Below, in pieces: positions 1-7,581 of a DNA stretch of 64,000 nucleotides; within the stretch, counting starts at the first letter, position 1; the number at the start of each line of letters is the position of its first letter. Below the pieces are notes generated by a model. That model was not told the origin of the DNA. It did not search any database and was given only the letters and a program-made list of their open reading frames with translations. The DNA is from M55B165 sp964423265. GTDB taxonomy: Bacteria > Actinomycetota > Humimicrobiia > Humimicrobiales > Humimicrobiaceae. The position numbers and the translations under genes were made by a program. The stretch is taken from NCBI GenBank assembly GCA_964423265.1, contig CAYREF010000002.1, forward strand, positions 30,323 through 94,322, given 5' to 3'.

Positions 1-2
1 CC

Positions 3-152
3 CTGCTTGCCATGGGATTAAGCTGCGAAGAGGCATATGGGTCAATCAGGGTAACACTGGGGTTTGAAAACACCATAGAGGAAATTGATTACTTTCTGGA
101 AGTGTTTCCAGCAATTGTGGAAAGCATCAAGGCAGACAATACCGTTTACTGA
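3..152 (+). CDS. Cysteine desulfurase-like protein, C-terminal end (partial)
   Basis: Only the last 49 codons are inside the window; the gene enters from the left edge and ends at TGA 150-152. The visible peptide reads LLAMGLSCEEAYGSIRVT and continues with an acidic helix. This is the typical end of class V aminotransferase-fold cysteine desulfurases (NifS/IscS), which have a LxxMGLxxxxAxxSIRxSLG pattern. Such enzymes take sulfur from L-cysteine with PLP and hand it to Fe-S cluster scaffolds. The next gene is a SufT/MIP18-like Fe-S assembly factor, which fits. The catalytic lysine and cysteine lie outside the window, so the assignment rests on the C-terminal pattern and context. Confidence 0.6.
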   Translation: MLAMGLSCEEAYGSIRVTLGFENTIEEIDYFLEVFPAIVESIKADNTVY

Positions 153-227
153 TTCCATTAATTAACCATTTTAATTTAAATTAAAATTCTATTAGAATAT
201 AATCAACAATAAAAGCATGGAGGGAAT

Positions 228-545
228 ATGGACAATAAAAAAATAACCGGTGAAGAGGTATATGAAGCCCTATCCGAAGTCTATGATCCTGAAATTCCCA
301 TAAACATTGTTGACTTGGGGTTGATATATAATGTTTCAGTGGATGAGAAAAACAATGTAGATGTTGATATGACCATGACAGTCCGGGGATGCCCGATGCA
401 TGCCATGATTACCCAACAAGCCAAAAAGAAAGTAGAAGAACTTGAAGGCGTGGGCAATGTTAATGTTAAGCTGGTATGGGACCCCCCTTGGACTCCAGAT
501 AGGATTTCAAAAGAGGCCAAGAAAAAGCTACAAAAAAGGGGGTAA
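228..545 (+). CDS. MIP18/SufT-like Fe-S cluster assembly factor (DUF59)
   Basis: This 105-residue protein has the compact DUF59 fold pattern: an N-terminal helix followed by the signature VYDPEIPINIVDLGLIYNV near residues 18-36, a hydrophobic strand, then the conserved cysteine in RGCPMH near residues 53-58. Members (SufT, PaaD, eukaryotic MIP18) help mature Fe-S proteins. The ATG at 228 follows a GGAGGG site. It lies between a cysteine desulfurase and NAD synthase. Its stop at 543-545 touches the open frame of the NAD synthase, so the two are probably co-transcribed. The family is clear; the precise client is not known. Confidence 0.85.
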   Translation: MDNKKITGEEVYEALSEVYDPEIPINIVDLGLIYNVSVDEKNNVDVDMTMTVRGCPMHAMITQQAKKKVEELEGVGNVNVKLVWDPPWTPDRISKEAKKKLQKRG

Positions 546-547
546 GG

Positions 548-2284
548 ATTACATCTTTAAGGCTATATGCAGCCCAAATAAATCCTACTGTTGGGGACTT
601 TGAAGGCAATTACAAAATAATTAAAAACTTTATAGATGACGCCAAAAGCAAACAGGCAGACATTATTGCTTTTCCGGAGCTGTCACTGACCGGTTATCCC
701 CCTGAAGATTTGCTTTTAAAGCCGGCTTTCATTGAGGATAACTTAAAATATTTAGAAAAGGTGAAAGAGCTCTCTGAAAATATTGTAGTAATATTGGGCT
801 TTGCCAACAGGGACCAGTACTTATATAATTCAGCGGCAGTAATGCACAATGGACAAATAGTTTCTACCTATAACAAACAATTCCTTCCAAATTATTCAGT
901 TTTTGACGAGGAGAGGTATTTTCAGAAAGGCAGCAAAAATTTGGTTTATGCACTTGGGGATATCCTGGTAGGGGTAAACATTTGTGAAGATATTTATTAT
1001 TCTTCTGGTCCCACCAAAGCTCAGGCTATATTGGGTGGAGCAAAATTAATCATTAATATTTCTGCTTCTCCATACCATATAGGCAAAAGCTTTGAAAGGG
1101 AAAAAATACTTTTTACCAGGGCAGTGGATAATAGGGTTAATATAATGTATGTAAACATGGTTGGGGGCCAGGATGAGCTTGTGTTTGACGGCAGTAGCTT
1201 AATAATGGATGAAAAAGGCCAAATCCTAGCAAAAGCCAAATCTTTTGATCAAGATGCAGTGGTGTTTGACCTTGATACTTCCAATGTTGCAACTTCCAGG
1301 CTCCAGGATCCAAAATACAAAAATCAGCGGTCTAAAATGTCTGAAAAAGATACTCCTGTGTTCATAGTGAATATTAAACATAGCATAAAGGATAAAAAAA
1401 AGCTGGCCATTAAAAAAGAGAGCAATCACACATATATTAAAGAACAAGAAGTGTTTAAAGCATTAATGCTGGGCACCAGGGATTATGTTCTAAAGAATAT
1501 ATTCAAGAAAGTAGTACTGGGCTTAAGCGGAGGCATAGACTCGGCACTGGTCGCTACAGTTGCCGCGTTTTCCCTGGGTAAGGAAAATGTTACTGCAGCT
1601 ATGATGCCTTCTTTGTTTTCTTCTGAATCCAGTATAAAGGATTCTGAAAAATTAATTAAAAACCTGGGAATAAATAAAGTAACCATTCCTATAACTGGAA
1701 TCTACAAAAGCTACCTTGAAAGCCTAAAGGGACAGCTAAAAACAGGGGAAATAAATATAACAAAGGAAAATATCCAAGCCAGGGTTAGGGGAAATATCCT
1801 GATGGCCATAGCAAATGAATATAACTGGCTAGTGCTCGCCACTGGAAACAAAAGCGAGATTAGCGTCGGGTACTGCACTCTATATGGAGATATGGTAGGG
1901 GGATTTTCTCCCATTAAGGACGTTTATAAAACAATGGTTTACAGCATCTGTAAATATATTAACAAAAGATACAATGGATTAATTCCTGAGAATATAATAT
2001 CCAAAGCCCCTTCAGCAGAATTAAAACCTGAGCAGAAGGATGAAGACAGTCTACCAAAATACGGGCTTCTGGACTCTATCCTTAAGGCTTATATAGAAGA
2101 AGAAAAGAATTTTTCTGAGATAATAAATATGGGTTTTGAAAAAGAACTGGTAAAATCAGTAATTAATATGGTTGATTTTAATGAATATAAGAGAAGGCAA
2201 GGTGCCCCAGGTATAAAAATTACTTCCAGGGCATTTGGAAAAGACAGGAGATATCCCATAACTAATAAATTTAAATTGCCTTAA
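548..2284 (+). CDS. nadE: Glutamine-dependent NAD+ synthase
   Basis: The enzyme converts deamido-NAD to NAD using ATP and ammonia from glutamine. The N-terminal nitrilase-type glutaminase is visible, with Glu in FPELSLTGYPPEDL (about residue 44), Lys in YNKQFLPNY (about 110) and Cys in VNICEDIYY (about 146). The C-terminal synthetase has the ATP-binding SGGIDS loop near residue 327 and the RRQGAPG region. The homologous N-terminus (LRLYAAQINPTVGDFEGN) is encoded upstream of the first usual start (TTG at 710). The open frame from 503 has no ATG, GTG or TTG before 710. ATT at 548, a few bases after a GGGGGTAAGG run, gives about 578 residues, the normal family length. The TTG start would remove the catalytic Glu. 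Confidence 0.9.
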   Translation: MTSLRLYAAQINPTVGDFEGNYKIIKNFIDDAKSKQADIIAFPELSLTGYPPEDLLLKPAFIEDNLKYLEKVKELSENIVVILGFANRDQYLYNSAAVMHNGQIVSTYNKQFLPNYSVFDEERYFQKGSKNLVYALGDILVGVNICEDIYYSSGPTKAQAILGGAKLIINISASPYHIGKSFEREKILFTRAVDNRVNIMYVNMVGGQDELVFDGSSLIMDEKGQILAKAKSFDQDAVVFDLDTSNVATSRLQDPKYKNQRSKMSEKDTPVFIVNIKHSIKDKKKLAIKKESNHTYIKEQEVFKALMLGTRDYVLKNIFKKVVLGLSGGIDSALVATVAAFSLGKENVTAAMMPSLFSSESSIKDSEKLIKNLGINKVTIPITGIYKSYLESLKGQLKTGEINITKENIQARVRGNILMAIANEYNWLVLATGNKSEISVGYCTLYGDMVGGFSPIKDVYKTMVYSICKYINKRYNGLIPENIISKAPSAELKPEQKDEDSLPKYGLLDSILKAYIEEEKNFSEIINMGFEKELVKSVINMVDFNEYKRRQGAPGIKITSRAFGKDRRYPITNKFKLP

Positions 2285-2345
2285 GACACTCTATCTGGTT
2301 AAATTTTTAGCTAATTATGTTATTTTTACTTTTAAAGTTTTAGAC

Positions 2346-2999
2346 ATGGAAATATTATTACACTCAAAAAATAAAAATAATATTGAAAATATCCAGAAAT
2401 TAATAAAAGGATCCCTAGTAGTAAATGTTGCTAAAGAAAATGAGTTAGATAATTTGAAAAAATATCAGCTGCTTCTGGTTGATATAACTGGCAAAGACTC
2501 TGGTCCTCCTTTTCTAAAAAATTATACCACTGCCATAAACAAGGCCAAAATTCCTACTATACTAATCCTTAAAAGAAGCCAGCTTAACTTGCTTGACGGT
2601 CTCGACTTTTTGTTAGATGACTTTGTCTTAGAAAAACAGGTTACCAGTGAATTAGAGTCCAGAATAAGGCTTACCCTTTTTAACAAGAAGGGAATTTCCC
2701 TAAAGAACAGCATAGTAGTTGACAGTCTGGTATTAAACCTTGATAAATACGAGCTAATGGTTGACAAGCAGCCAATAGAGCTTACCTTCAAGGAATATGA
2801 GCTGCTAAGGCTGCTTTTAGAAAATCAGGACAAGGTCTTTTCCAGGAAAAAACTTCTCTCTATTATCTGGGAGTATGACTATTATGGCGGCAGTAGGACT
2901 GTTGATGTCCATATTAGAAGGTTGCGCTCAAAACTTCCCTCCCCCTACCACCTTATGATAAAAACTGTAAGGAATGTCGGTTACATGTTCTCTTCTTAA
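2346..2999 (+). CDS. glnR: Orphan OmpR-family response regulator, GlnR-like
   Basis: This 217-residue protein has a receiver-like half (1-110) and an OmpR/PhoB winged helix (about 118-217). The DNA-binding half contains ELTFKEYELLRLL, YDYYGGSRTVDVHIRRLR and KTVRNVGYMF, which closely match actinobacterial GlnR as I remember it. The receiver is atypical: one Asp sits at the phosphoacceptor position (D46 in LLLVDITG), but the acidic pair near residues 5-6 is Leu-His and the usual Thr/Lys switch residues are not evident. No histidine kinase is nearby. The gene directly precedes amtB-glnB-glnA, the classic GlnR targets, so I infer a nitrogen regulator independent of phosphorylation. The regulator family is certain; orthology to GlnR is likely but untested. 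Confidence 0.75.
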   Translation: MEILLHSKNKNNIENIQKLIKGSLVVNVAKENELDNLKKYQLLLVDITGKDSGPPFLKNYTTAINKAKIPTILILKRSQLNLLDGLDFLLDDFVLEKQVTSELESRIRLTLFNKKGISLKNSIVVDSLVLNLDKYELMVDKQPIELTFKEYELLRLLLENQDKVFSRKKLLSIIWEYDYYGGSRTVDVHIRRLRSKLPSPYHLMIKTVRNVGYMFSS

Positions 3000-3000
3000 A

Positions 3001-3055
3001 GTTTACAAAGATTTAACCTTCCCTTAACTTTCTTGAAATAATTTAATATTAGAAT
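3001..3055 (+). promoter_or_regulatory. Putative amtB operator-promoter: four half-sites at 11-base spacing
   Basis: Four pentamers occur with exact 11-base spacing: TTTAC (3002-3006), TTAAC (3013-3017), TTAAC (3024-3028) and GAAAT (3035-3039). Each pair is separated by six bases. This matches the known architecture of GlnR boxes (GTnAC-n6-GAAAC) and of OmpR-family sites in general. A TAGAAT hexamer at 3050-3055 could be the -10, placing the array across the -35 region as expected for an activator. The first 16 bases recur upstream of glnA with one mismatch. Confidence 0.6.
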
Positions 3056-3086
3056 GTCTCCAATTAAATAAAAACAGGAGGCGTTT

Positions 3087-4328
3087 ATGGACACGATTTG
3101 GATTCTGCTGGCTACTTTTTTAGTTTTTTTCATGCAGGCAGGGTTTGCAATGGTAGAAGTTGGCTTTACCAGGGCTAAAAATGCAGTAAATATTTTAATG
3201 AAGAATTTAATGGATTTTTCTCTTGGAGTATTGGTATTTTTCTTTTTAGGCTACGGGCTGATGTTTGGAACAGATATTGGGGGGTTTATTGGAAGAGACG
3301 GTTTCCTGCTTTCTATTATCAACCCTGCCAATACAAGCAACTTTGCCTTATGGATTTTCCAGGCTGTTTTTGCAGCAACTGCAGCCACCATCGTTTCAGG
3401 GGCTATGGCAGAAAGAACCCGGTTTAGGAGTTATCTGGTTTATACAGTTTTCTTAACAGCGTTAATTTACCCAATAGTGGGACACTGGATTTGGGGTGGC
3501 GGGTGGCTTTCTTCTTTAGGGATGATTGATTTTGCAGGTTCAACAGTTGTCCATTCGGTGGGAGGCTGGGCTGCCCTTGCTGGAGCTCTTATTTTAGGTC
3601 CAAGATATGGCAAATATGGACCTGATGGCACCTCGAGAGCTATTCCCGGCCACAACATATCATTGGCCGCATTAGGCGTATTTATATTATGGTTTGGCTG
3701 GTTTGGCTTTAACTGCGGCTCCACATTATCCGGTTCCAGCCAGGCATTATCCACGGTGGCAGTTACCACAACTTTAGCTGCTGCCAGTGGGGCCACGGCT
3801 TCTATGTTTTTTGTATGGGTAAGATACAAAAAGCCAGACGTATCTATGACCTTAAACGGGGCTTTAGCGGGACTGGTAGCAATAACTGCCGGCTGCGCAG
3901 TAGTTTCCCCGTTTAGTGCCATTATAATTGGTATTATTGCTGGAGTTATTTGCCCAGTATTTGTAGAAATATTTGACAAGAAATTAAGAATAGATGATCC
4001 TGTTGGCGCTATTTCAGTCCACGGCATTTGTGGGGCTTTTGGCACTCTTGCTGTAGGTTTATTCGCCCAGGCGGATTATGCAGAAATTGGCGGGTTTGGC
4101 AATATATCTGGTCTTTTCTTCGGCGGAGGAGCAGGTCTTCTTCTCACCCAGCTTATAGGAGTTATAAGTGTTTTTGCCTGGACCTTCGGGAGTATGCTAT
4201 TAATTTTCTTTGTTCTAAGTAAAATTATAGGCCTAAGAGTTTCTAGGGAAACTGAGTTAAAAGGGCTAGATATAGAAGAGCATGCGATGGAAGCTTACTC
4301 AGGATTTCAAATATTTAACAATGATTAG
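3087..4328 (+). CDS. amtB: Ammonium transporter
   Basis: A 413-residue polytopic membrane protein of the Amt/Mep/Rh family that conducts ammonium or ammonia across the cytoplasmic membrane. The family signature begins at the N-terminus (FFMQAGFAMVEVGFTRAKN). The two pore histidines are present in VVHSVGGWAALAG and AISVHGICGAFGTL. The protein starts directly in the first membrane helix with no long signal peptide. The ATG at 3087 follows an AGGAGG site. The PII gene is 11 bases downstream, the usual amtB-glnB/glnK pairing, in which PII plugs the channel under nitrogen excess. Confidence 0.97.
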   Translation: MDTIWILLATFLVFFMQAGFAMVEVGFTRAKNAVNILMKNLMDFSLGVLVFFFLGYGLMFGTDIGGFIGRDGFLLSIINPANTSNFALWIFQAVFAATAATIVSGAMAERTRFRSYLVYTVFLTALIYPIVGHWIWGGGWLSSLGMIDFAGSTVVHSVGGWAALAGALILGPRYGKYGPDGTSRAIPGHNISLAALGVFILWFGWFGFNCGSTLSGSSQALSTVAVTTTLAAASGATASMFFVWVRYKKPDVSMTLNGALAGLVAITAGCAVVSPFSAIIIGIIAGVICPVFVEIFDKKLRIDDPVGAISVHGICGAFGTLAVGLFAQADYAEIGGFGNISGLFFGGGAGLLLTQLIGVISVFAWTFGSMLLIFFVLSKIIGLRVSRETELKGLDIEEHAMEAYSGFQIFNND

Positions 4329-4339
4329 AGGAGGAAACT

Positions 4340-4681
4340 ATGAAATTAATAATAGCAATGATTCAGCCACACCGGCTGCCAGATGTAAAAAAAGCTTTAT
4401 TTGAAAACGAGATACACAAGATGACAGTAACTAATGTCCTTGGCTGCGGACAGCAAAAAGGTTTTACAGAAACTTACCGAGGAGTCATAACAGAAGTAAA
4501 TTTGTTAAAGAAAGTAAGGCTTGAGATCGCAGTAAATGACAAATTTGTAGAACCAACCATTAAAGCCATAAAGAAAGGAGCTTATACAGGAAATATTGGT
4601 GATGGCAAGATTTTTATACTAGACCTACAAAGATGCATCAGGATAAGGACTGGAGAGGAAGGAAAAGAAGCAATTGGCTGA
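4340..4681 (+). CDS. glnB: PII nitrogen regulatory protein
   Basis: A 113-residue PII trimer subunit that senses ATP/ADP and 2-oxoglutarate and controls AmtB and other nitrogen targets. The start KLIIAMIQPHRLPDVKKAL, the T-loop region GQQKGFTETYRG and the B-loop KKGAYTGNIGDGKIF are typical. Position 51, the tyrosine that is uridylylated or adenylylated in many PII proteins, is threonine here (ETYRGVITEV). Control by Tyr51 modification is therefore not expected, and ligand binding alone probably drives it. It follows amtB by 11 bases with an AGGAGG site and so belongs to the same operon. The C-terminus is a few residues longer than in E. coli GlnB. Confidence 0.95.
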   Translation: MKLIIAMIQPHRLPDVKKALFENEIHKMTVTNVLGCGQQKGFTETYRGVITEVNLLKKVRLEIAVNDKFVEPTIKAIKKGAYTGNIGDGKIFILDLQRCIRIRTGEEGKEAIG

Positions 4682-4682
4682 G

Positions 4683-4728
4683 ATTTTACATAGATTTAAC
4701 ATAACTATGTAAAATTTTAGGGTATAAT
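4683..4728 (+). promoter_or_regulatory. Putative glnA operator-promoter with palindrome and GlnR-like repeat
   Basis: The 16-mer at 4685-4700 (TTTACATAGATTTAAC) differs at one base from the element upstream of amtB and keeps the 11-base spacing of TTTAC and TTAAC. It also forms a perfect 11-base inverted repeat, ATTTTACATAG (4683-4693) with CTATGTAAAAT (4705-4715). A good -10 hexamer, TATAAT, lies at 4723-4728, with no good -35 match at normal spacing, as expected for an activator-dependent promoter. glnA starts at 4758 after AGGAGG. Confidence 0.6.
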
Positions 4729-4757
4729 AACAATCAAATTTAATTTTAGGAGGAAAC

Positions 4758-6095
4758 ATGACAAAAAATGATGAAATGAAAGAATATGTTTTAAAGAAAG
4801 CAAAGGATAATGGCATTAAATTTATTAGGCTATGGTTTACTGACGTTCAGGGATTTTTAAAAAGTTTTGCCATCACAGTTGAGGAACTGGAAGGAGCTTT
4901 AGAGGAAGGCATGGGGTTTGATGGGTCATCCATTGAAGGTTTTTCAAGAATTGAAGAAAGTGATGTAATTGCCATGCCTGACCCCAATACTTTCCAGATA
5001 CTTCCCTGGAGCCCAAAGGAGCATGGGGTTGCCAGGATGTTTTGTGACATTTTAAATCCTGACGGGACACCCTTTGAAGGCGATCCCAGGGGAGTATTAA
5101 GAAGAATTTTAGAAAAAGCAAAAAACCTAGGTTATACATTCTATGTGGGCCCGGAACTGGAATTTTTTTATTTTAAATCCGACGTTGGAATGCCGGAAAT
5201 ACTGGATAAGGGCGGTTACTTCGACTTAACCACCCTGGATGTAGCCAGCGGCTTAAGGAGGGATACTGTACTATTTCTGGAAGCTATGGGCATAGGCGTA
5301 GAATATTCCCACCACGAAGTTGCGCCATCCCAGCATGAAATTGATCTTAGGTATACTGATGCCTTAACCATGGCAGACAATGCAATGACTTACAGGCTAA
5401 TAGTAAAGGAAGTTGCAACCAGGCATGAAGTTTATGCAACCTTTATGCCCAAACCTATATTTGGGGTAAACGGAAGCGGGATGCATACCCACCAGTCTCT
5501 ATTTAAGGGAGATCAAAACTTATTTTATGACCCTAGTGACAAATACCATTTATCAAGCGAAGGAAAAAGCTATATAGCTGGAATTCTCAAGCATTCCAAG
5601 GAAATAGTTGCAATAACTAACCAGTGGGTAAATTCATACAAAAGGCTGGTCCCCGGATATGAAGCTCCTGTTTACATATCATGGGCAAGGAGAAATAGGT
5701 CTACCCTGGTAAGGGTTCCTATGTATAAACCAGGAAAAGAAAAATCTATGAGGGTGGAATTCAGGTGTCCTGACCCTGCATGCAATCCCTATCTTGCATT
5801 TAGCGTTATGCTTGCTGCAGGATTGGAAGGCATGGAAAAAAATCTCCCACTCCCAGACCCCATAGAGAAAAACATATTTGAAATGGATGAAATAAGAAGA
5901 GAAGAAGCTGGCATTGAAACTCTTCCCAATAACCTATTTGAAGCAGTTAGGCTTATGGAAGAAAGTAAGCTGGTTAAAGAAACTCTGGGAGACCACATTT
6001 TCGAAAAATTCATAGATAACAAAAAAATTGAATGGGATAGGTATAGAACCCATGTTTCAAATTATGAATTAGAAAATTATCTGTCTGTACTATAG
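4758..6095 (+). CDS. glnA: Glutamine synthetase type I (GSI-alpha type)
   Basis: This 445-residue enzyme makes glutamine from glutamate, ammonia and ATP as a cytosolic dodecamer. Signatures seen include the beta-grasp start (IKFIRLWFTDVQGFLKSF), GFDGSSIEGFSRIEESD, the ATP motif FMPKPIFGVNGSGMHTHQS and the RRNRSTLVRVP glutamate site. The length and lack of a 25-residue insertion place it in the GSI-alpha group. The segment that holds the adenylylated Tyr397 in enterics reads NIFEMDE here, with Phe at that place, so adenylylation control is not expected. Control is more likely transcriptional through the upstream operator and by feedback. It has its own promoter and a strong terminator. Confidence 0.97.
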   Translation: MTKNDEMKEYVLKKAKDNGIKFIRLWFTDVQGFLKSFAITVEELEGALEEGMGFDGSSIEGFSRIEESDVIAMPDPNTFQILPWSPKEHGVARMFCDILNPDGTPFEGDPRGVLRRILEKAKNLGYTFYVGPELEFFYFKSDVGMPEILDKGGYFDLTTLDVASGLRRDTVLFLEAMGIGVEYSHHEVAPSQHEIDLRYTDALTMADNAMTYRLIVKEVATRHEVYATFMPKPIFGVNGSGMHTHQSLFKGDQNLFYDPSDKYHLSSEGKSYIAGILKHSKEIVAITNQWVNSYKRLVPGYEAPVYISWARRNRSTLVRVPMYKPGKEKSMRVEFRCPDPACNPYLAFSVMLAAGLEGMEKNLPLPDPIEKNIFEMDEIRREEAGIETLPNNLFEAVRLMEESKLVKETLGDHIFEKFIDNKKIEWDRYRTHVSNYELENYLSVL

Positions 6096-6101
6096 GAACA
6101 G

Positions 6102-6128
6102 AAAAGCGGGCTTGCAGGCCCGCTTTTT
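6102..6128. terminator. Bidirectional intrinsic terminator between glnA and the VIT gene
   Basis: A GC-rich stem GCGGGC (6106-6111) pairs with GCCCGC (6118-6123) around a six-base loop. It is flanked by AAAA on the left and TTTTT on the right, so it can end transcription on both strands. It lies between the convergent glnA (ends 6095) and the minus-strand gene ending at 6131. Confidence 0.9.
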
Positions 6129-6130
6129 CA

Positions 6131-6727
6131 TTAATTTACAAATTTCAAAAGGAAGCTTAGTCCTGCAGTAAACCCTCCTGCTATTACCATTTTTATTCCG
6201 CTAATAATCAAGTTGCTTTTAGATATCTTGCCTAAAAACAACCCTATCCCCAGAAGCACCAAAAAAGCTAAAGCAAAGCCTGCATAAAAGCAATACTCTA
6301 TTGGAATTAGAGAACCAAAAAAGAATGGAATAATAGGTATTAAGGCAGTAATGACTGGAGAAAGTCCGTTTACTGCTGACAGTACTTTAGTTGCATAGCT
6401 TTGGGCCTCTGAAATTACAGTTCTATCTAAATCATGCAATGTGTATTTTTCAAGATCGTCTATCTCTTTTTTTCTTTCAGCGCTTTCGCTATTATAGGCG
6501 CTCCAAACTCCTGATACTCCCAAAGAAATGCATACTGCTGTCCCAGTTATTATAACATTTATGTAATCCTGAGTTCCTATTATGTAATTTCCCATAAGCA
6601 CTCCAATAATAGTAATTACCCCGTCAAAACCATTAACTGCAAAATACCTCCTGACAATTTTAGAGATATTGGCGATTTTATTATATGTTTTTACTTTTTC
6701 TAGATATTTTTTTATCCTGTTTTTCAT
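6131..6727 (-). CDS. VIT/CCC1-family membrane protein (possible Fe/Mn transporter)
   Basis: A 198-residue protein with about five membrane segments. The segment RRYFAVNGFDGVITIIGVLMGNYI resembles the first helix of the VIT1/CCC1 family (usually G.xDGL.t.lgl..G), which moves Fe2+ or Mn2+ out of the cytoplasm. A charged cytoplasmic segment (SESAERKKEIDDLEKYTLHD) separates helices 2 and 3, as in that family. It lies one base from the start of transcription-sharing HAD gene to its right (stop 6731, neighbour ends 6729 on the same strand), so both may be in one operon. Substrate cannot be told from sequence. Confidence 0.7.
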   Translation of the reverse strand: MKNRIKKYLEKVKTYNKIANISKIVRRYFAVNGFDGVITIIGVLMGNYIIGTQDYINVIITGTAVCISLGVSGVWSAYNSESAERKKEIDDLEKYTLHDLDRTVISEAQSYATKVLSAVNGLSPVITALIPIIPFFFGSLIPIEYCFYAGFALAFLVLLGIGLFLGKISKSNLIISGIKMVIAGGFTAGLSFLLKFVN

Positions 6728-6728
6728 T

Positions 6729-7517
6729 TTATTTCAGGCAGTATTTATGAAGGGCTTCTGCCACACCATTGAGATCATTGCTTGAAACAGTATAGTTAGC
6801 CGCTCTTTTAAGGCTCTCCGGTGCATTGGCCATTGCTATACCTATTCCAGCAAATTTTATAGTTTCTAGATCATTTTCGCTATCCCCTATGGAAACAGTT
6901 TCGTCTTTTGTTATTCCCACCATTTCCATTATTTTTTTCAATGCAAACAGCTTGCCCGCCTTCTTGTTTAAAATTGTCAAAAAAATTGGACCGCCTCGCT
7001 TTATTTTTACCCGGCCGTTAAAATTATCCTTGATTATCTTGTTAAACCTATCCCCGGAATCTATAGTAAGAGTAATCAAAAGGATGTTGTCCATTATTTT
7101 CCCATCCATAAGATCGTCTACCCTTATTACCCTGTCTCCAGTGCTGGCAATATGCTCTATGCCTGGATGGCTGCTTTCATAATAGATGTTTCCATCTGCC
7201 GAGCTTAGAGCTAGGCCTTTTTTATGCTTGCGGTTTAAATTTATTATCCCCCCTACTATATGGGGAGGAACCTTTAATGTAAATAGGGGTTCTAAATCCT
7301 TATTTATTATTGCTGCCCCTCCTGAAGCCATTTGGAGATCCACTAATCCCAGCTCTTTTATTATTTTACCTACTGAATAAATTGTTTTACTTGTAGATAA
7401 TATAACTTTAATACTCTTATCCAGGCAACTCTTTATGGCTTCCCTGTTTTCTGTGCTTATCTTTGATTTAGAGTTAAATAAAGTTCCGTCAAGATCTATT
7501 GCTATTAATTTAACCAA
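6729..7517 (-). CDS. HAD-superfamily hydrolase, Cof-like
   Basis: A Cof-type phosphatase with motif I KLIAIDLDGTLFNSKSKIS at the N-terminus, motif II serine (VILSTS), the C2B cap in the middle, a lysine (GKLFALKKIM), and motif IV GDSENDLETIKFAGIGIAM. These enzymes dephosphorylate sugar phosphates, FMN or similar metabolites in the cytosol. I place the start at TTG 7515-7517, six bases after a clear GGAGG, giving 262 residues. An upstream in-frame start at 7544 would add nine residues unlike the family. The gene follows the SPFH gene on the same strand with a hairpin between them. Confidence 0.85.
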   Translation of the reverse strand: MVKLIAIDLDGTLFNSKSKISTENREAIKSCLDKSIKVILSTSKTIYSVGKIIKELGLVDLQMASGGAAIINKDLEPLFTLKVPPHIVGGIINLNRKHKKGLALSSADGNIYYESSHPGIEHIASTGDRVIRVDDLMDGKIMDNILLITLTIDSGDRFNKIIKDNFNGRVKIKRGGPIFLTILNKKAGKLFALKKIMEMVGITKDETVSIGDSENDLETIKFAGIGIAMANAPESLKRAANYTVSSNDLNGVAEALHKYCLK

Positions 7518-7536
7518 GTGTAACCTCCAACAGCAA

Positions 7537-7561
7537 GGGCGCAAACTAATAGTTTACGCCC
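7537..7561 (-). other. Stem-loop between SPFH and HAD genes
   Basis: GGGCG (7537-7541) pairs with CGCCC (7557-7561), and after one mismatch AAACT pairs with AGTTT around a three-base loop. No U-tract follows in the direction of the flanking minus-strand genes, so it is a weak terminator, a processing site or a stability hairpin rather than a classical terminator. Confidence 0.5.
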
Positions 7562-7581
7562 AATTTCTAAATTGATTCTCT

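Noticed and set aside
710..2284. nadE starting at TTG 710
   Set aside because: It would remove the N-terminal 54 residues including the catalytic Glu and the AAQINPTVGD start that is conserved in the family.
3467..4045. Long antisense frame within amtB
   Set aside because: It is a shadow of the conserved AmtB coding frame, with proline-rich artificial composition.
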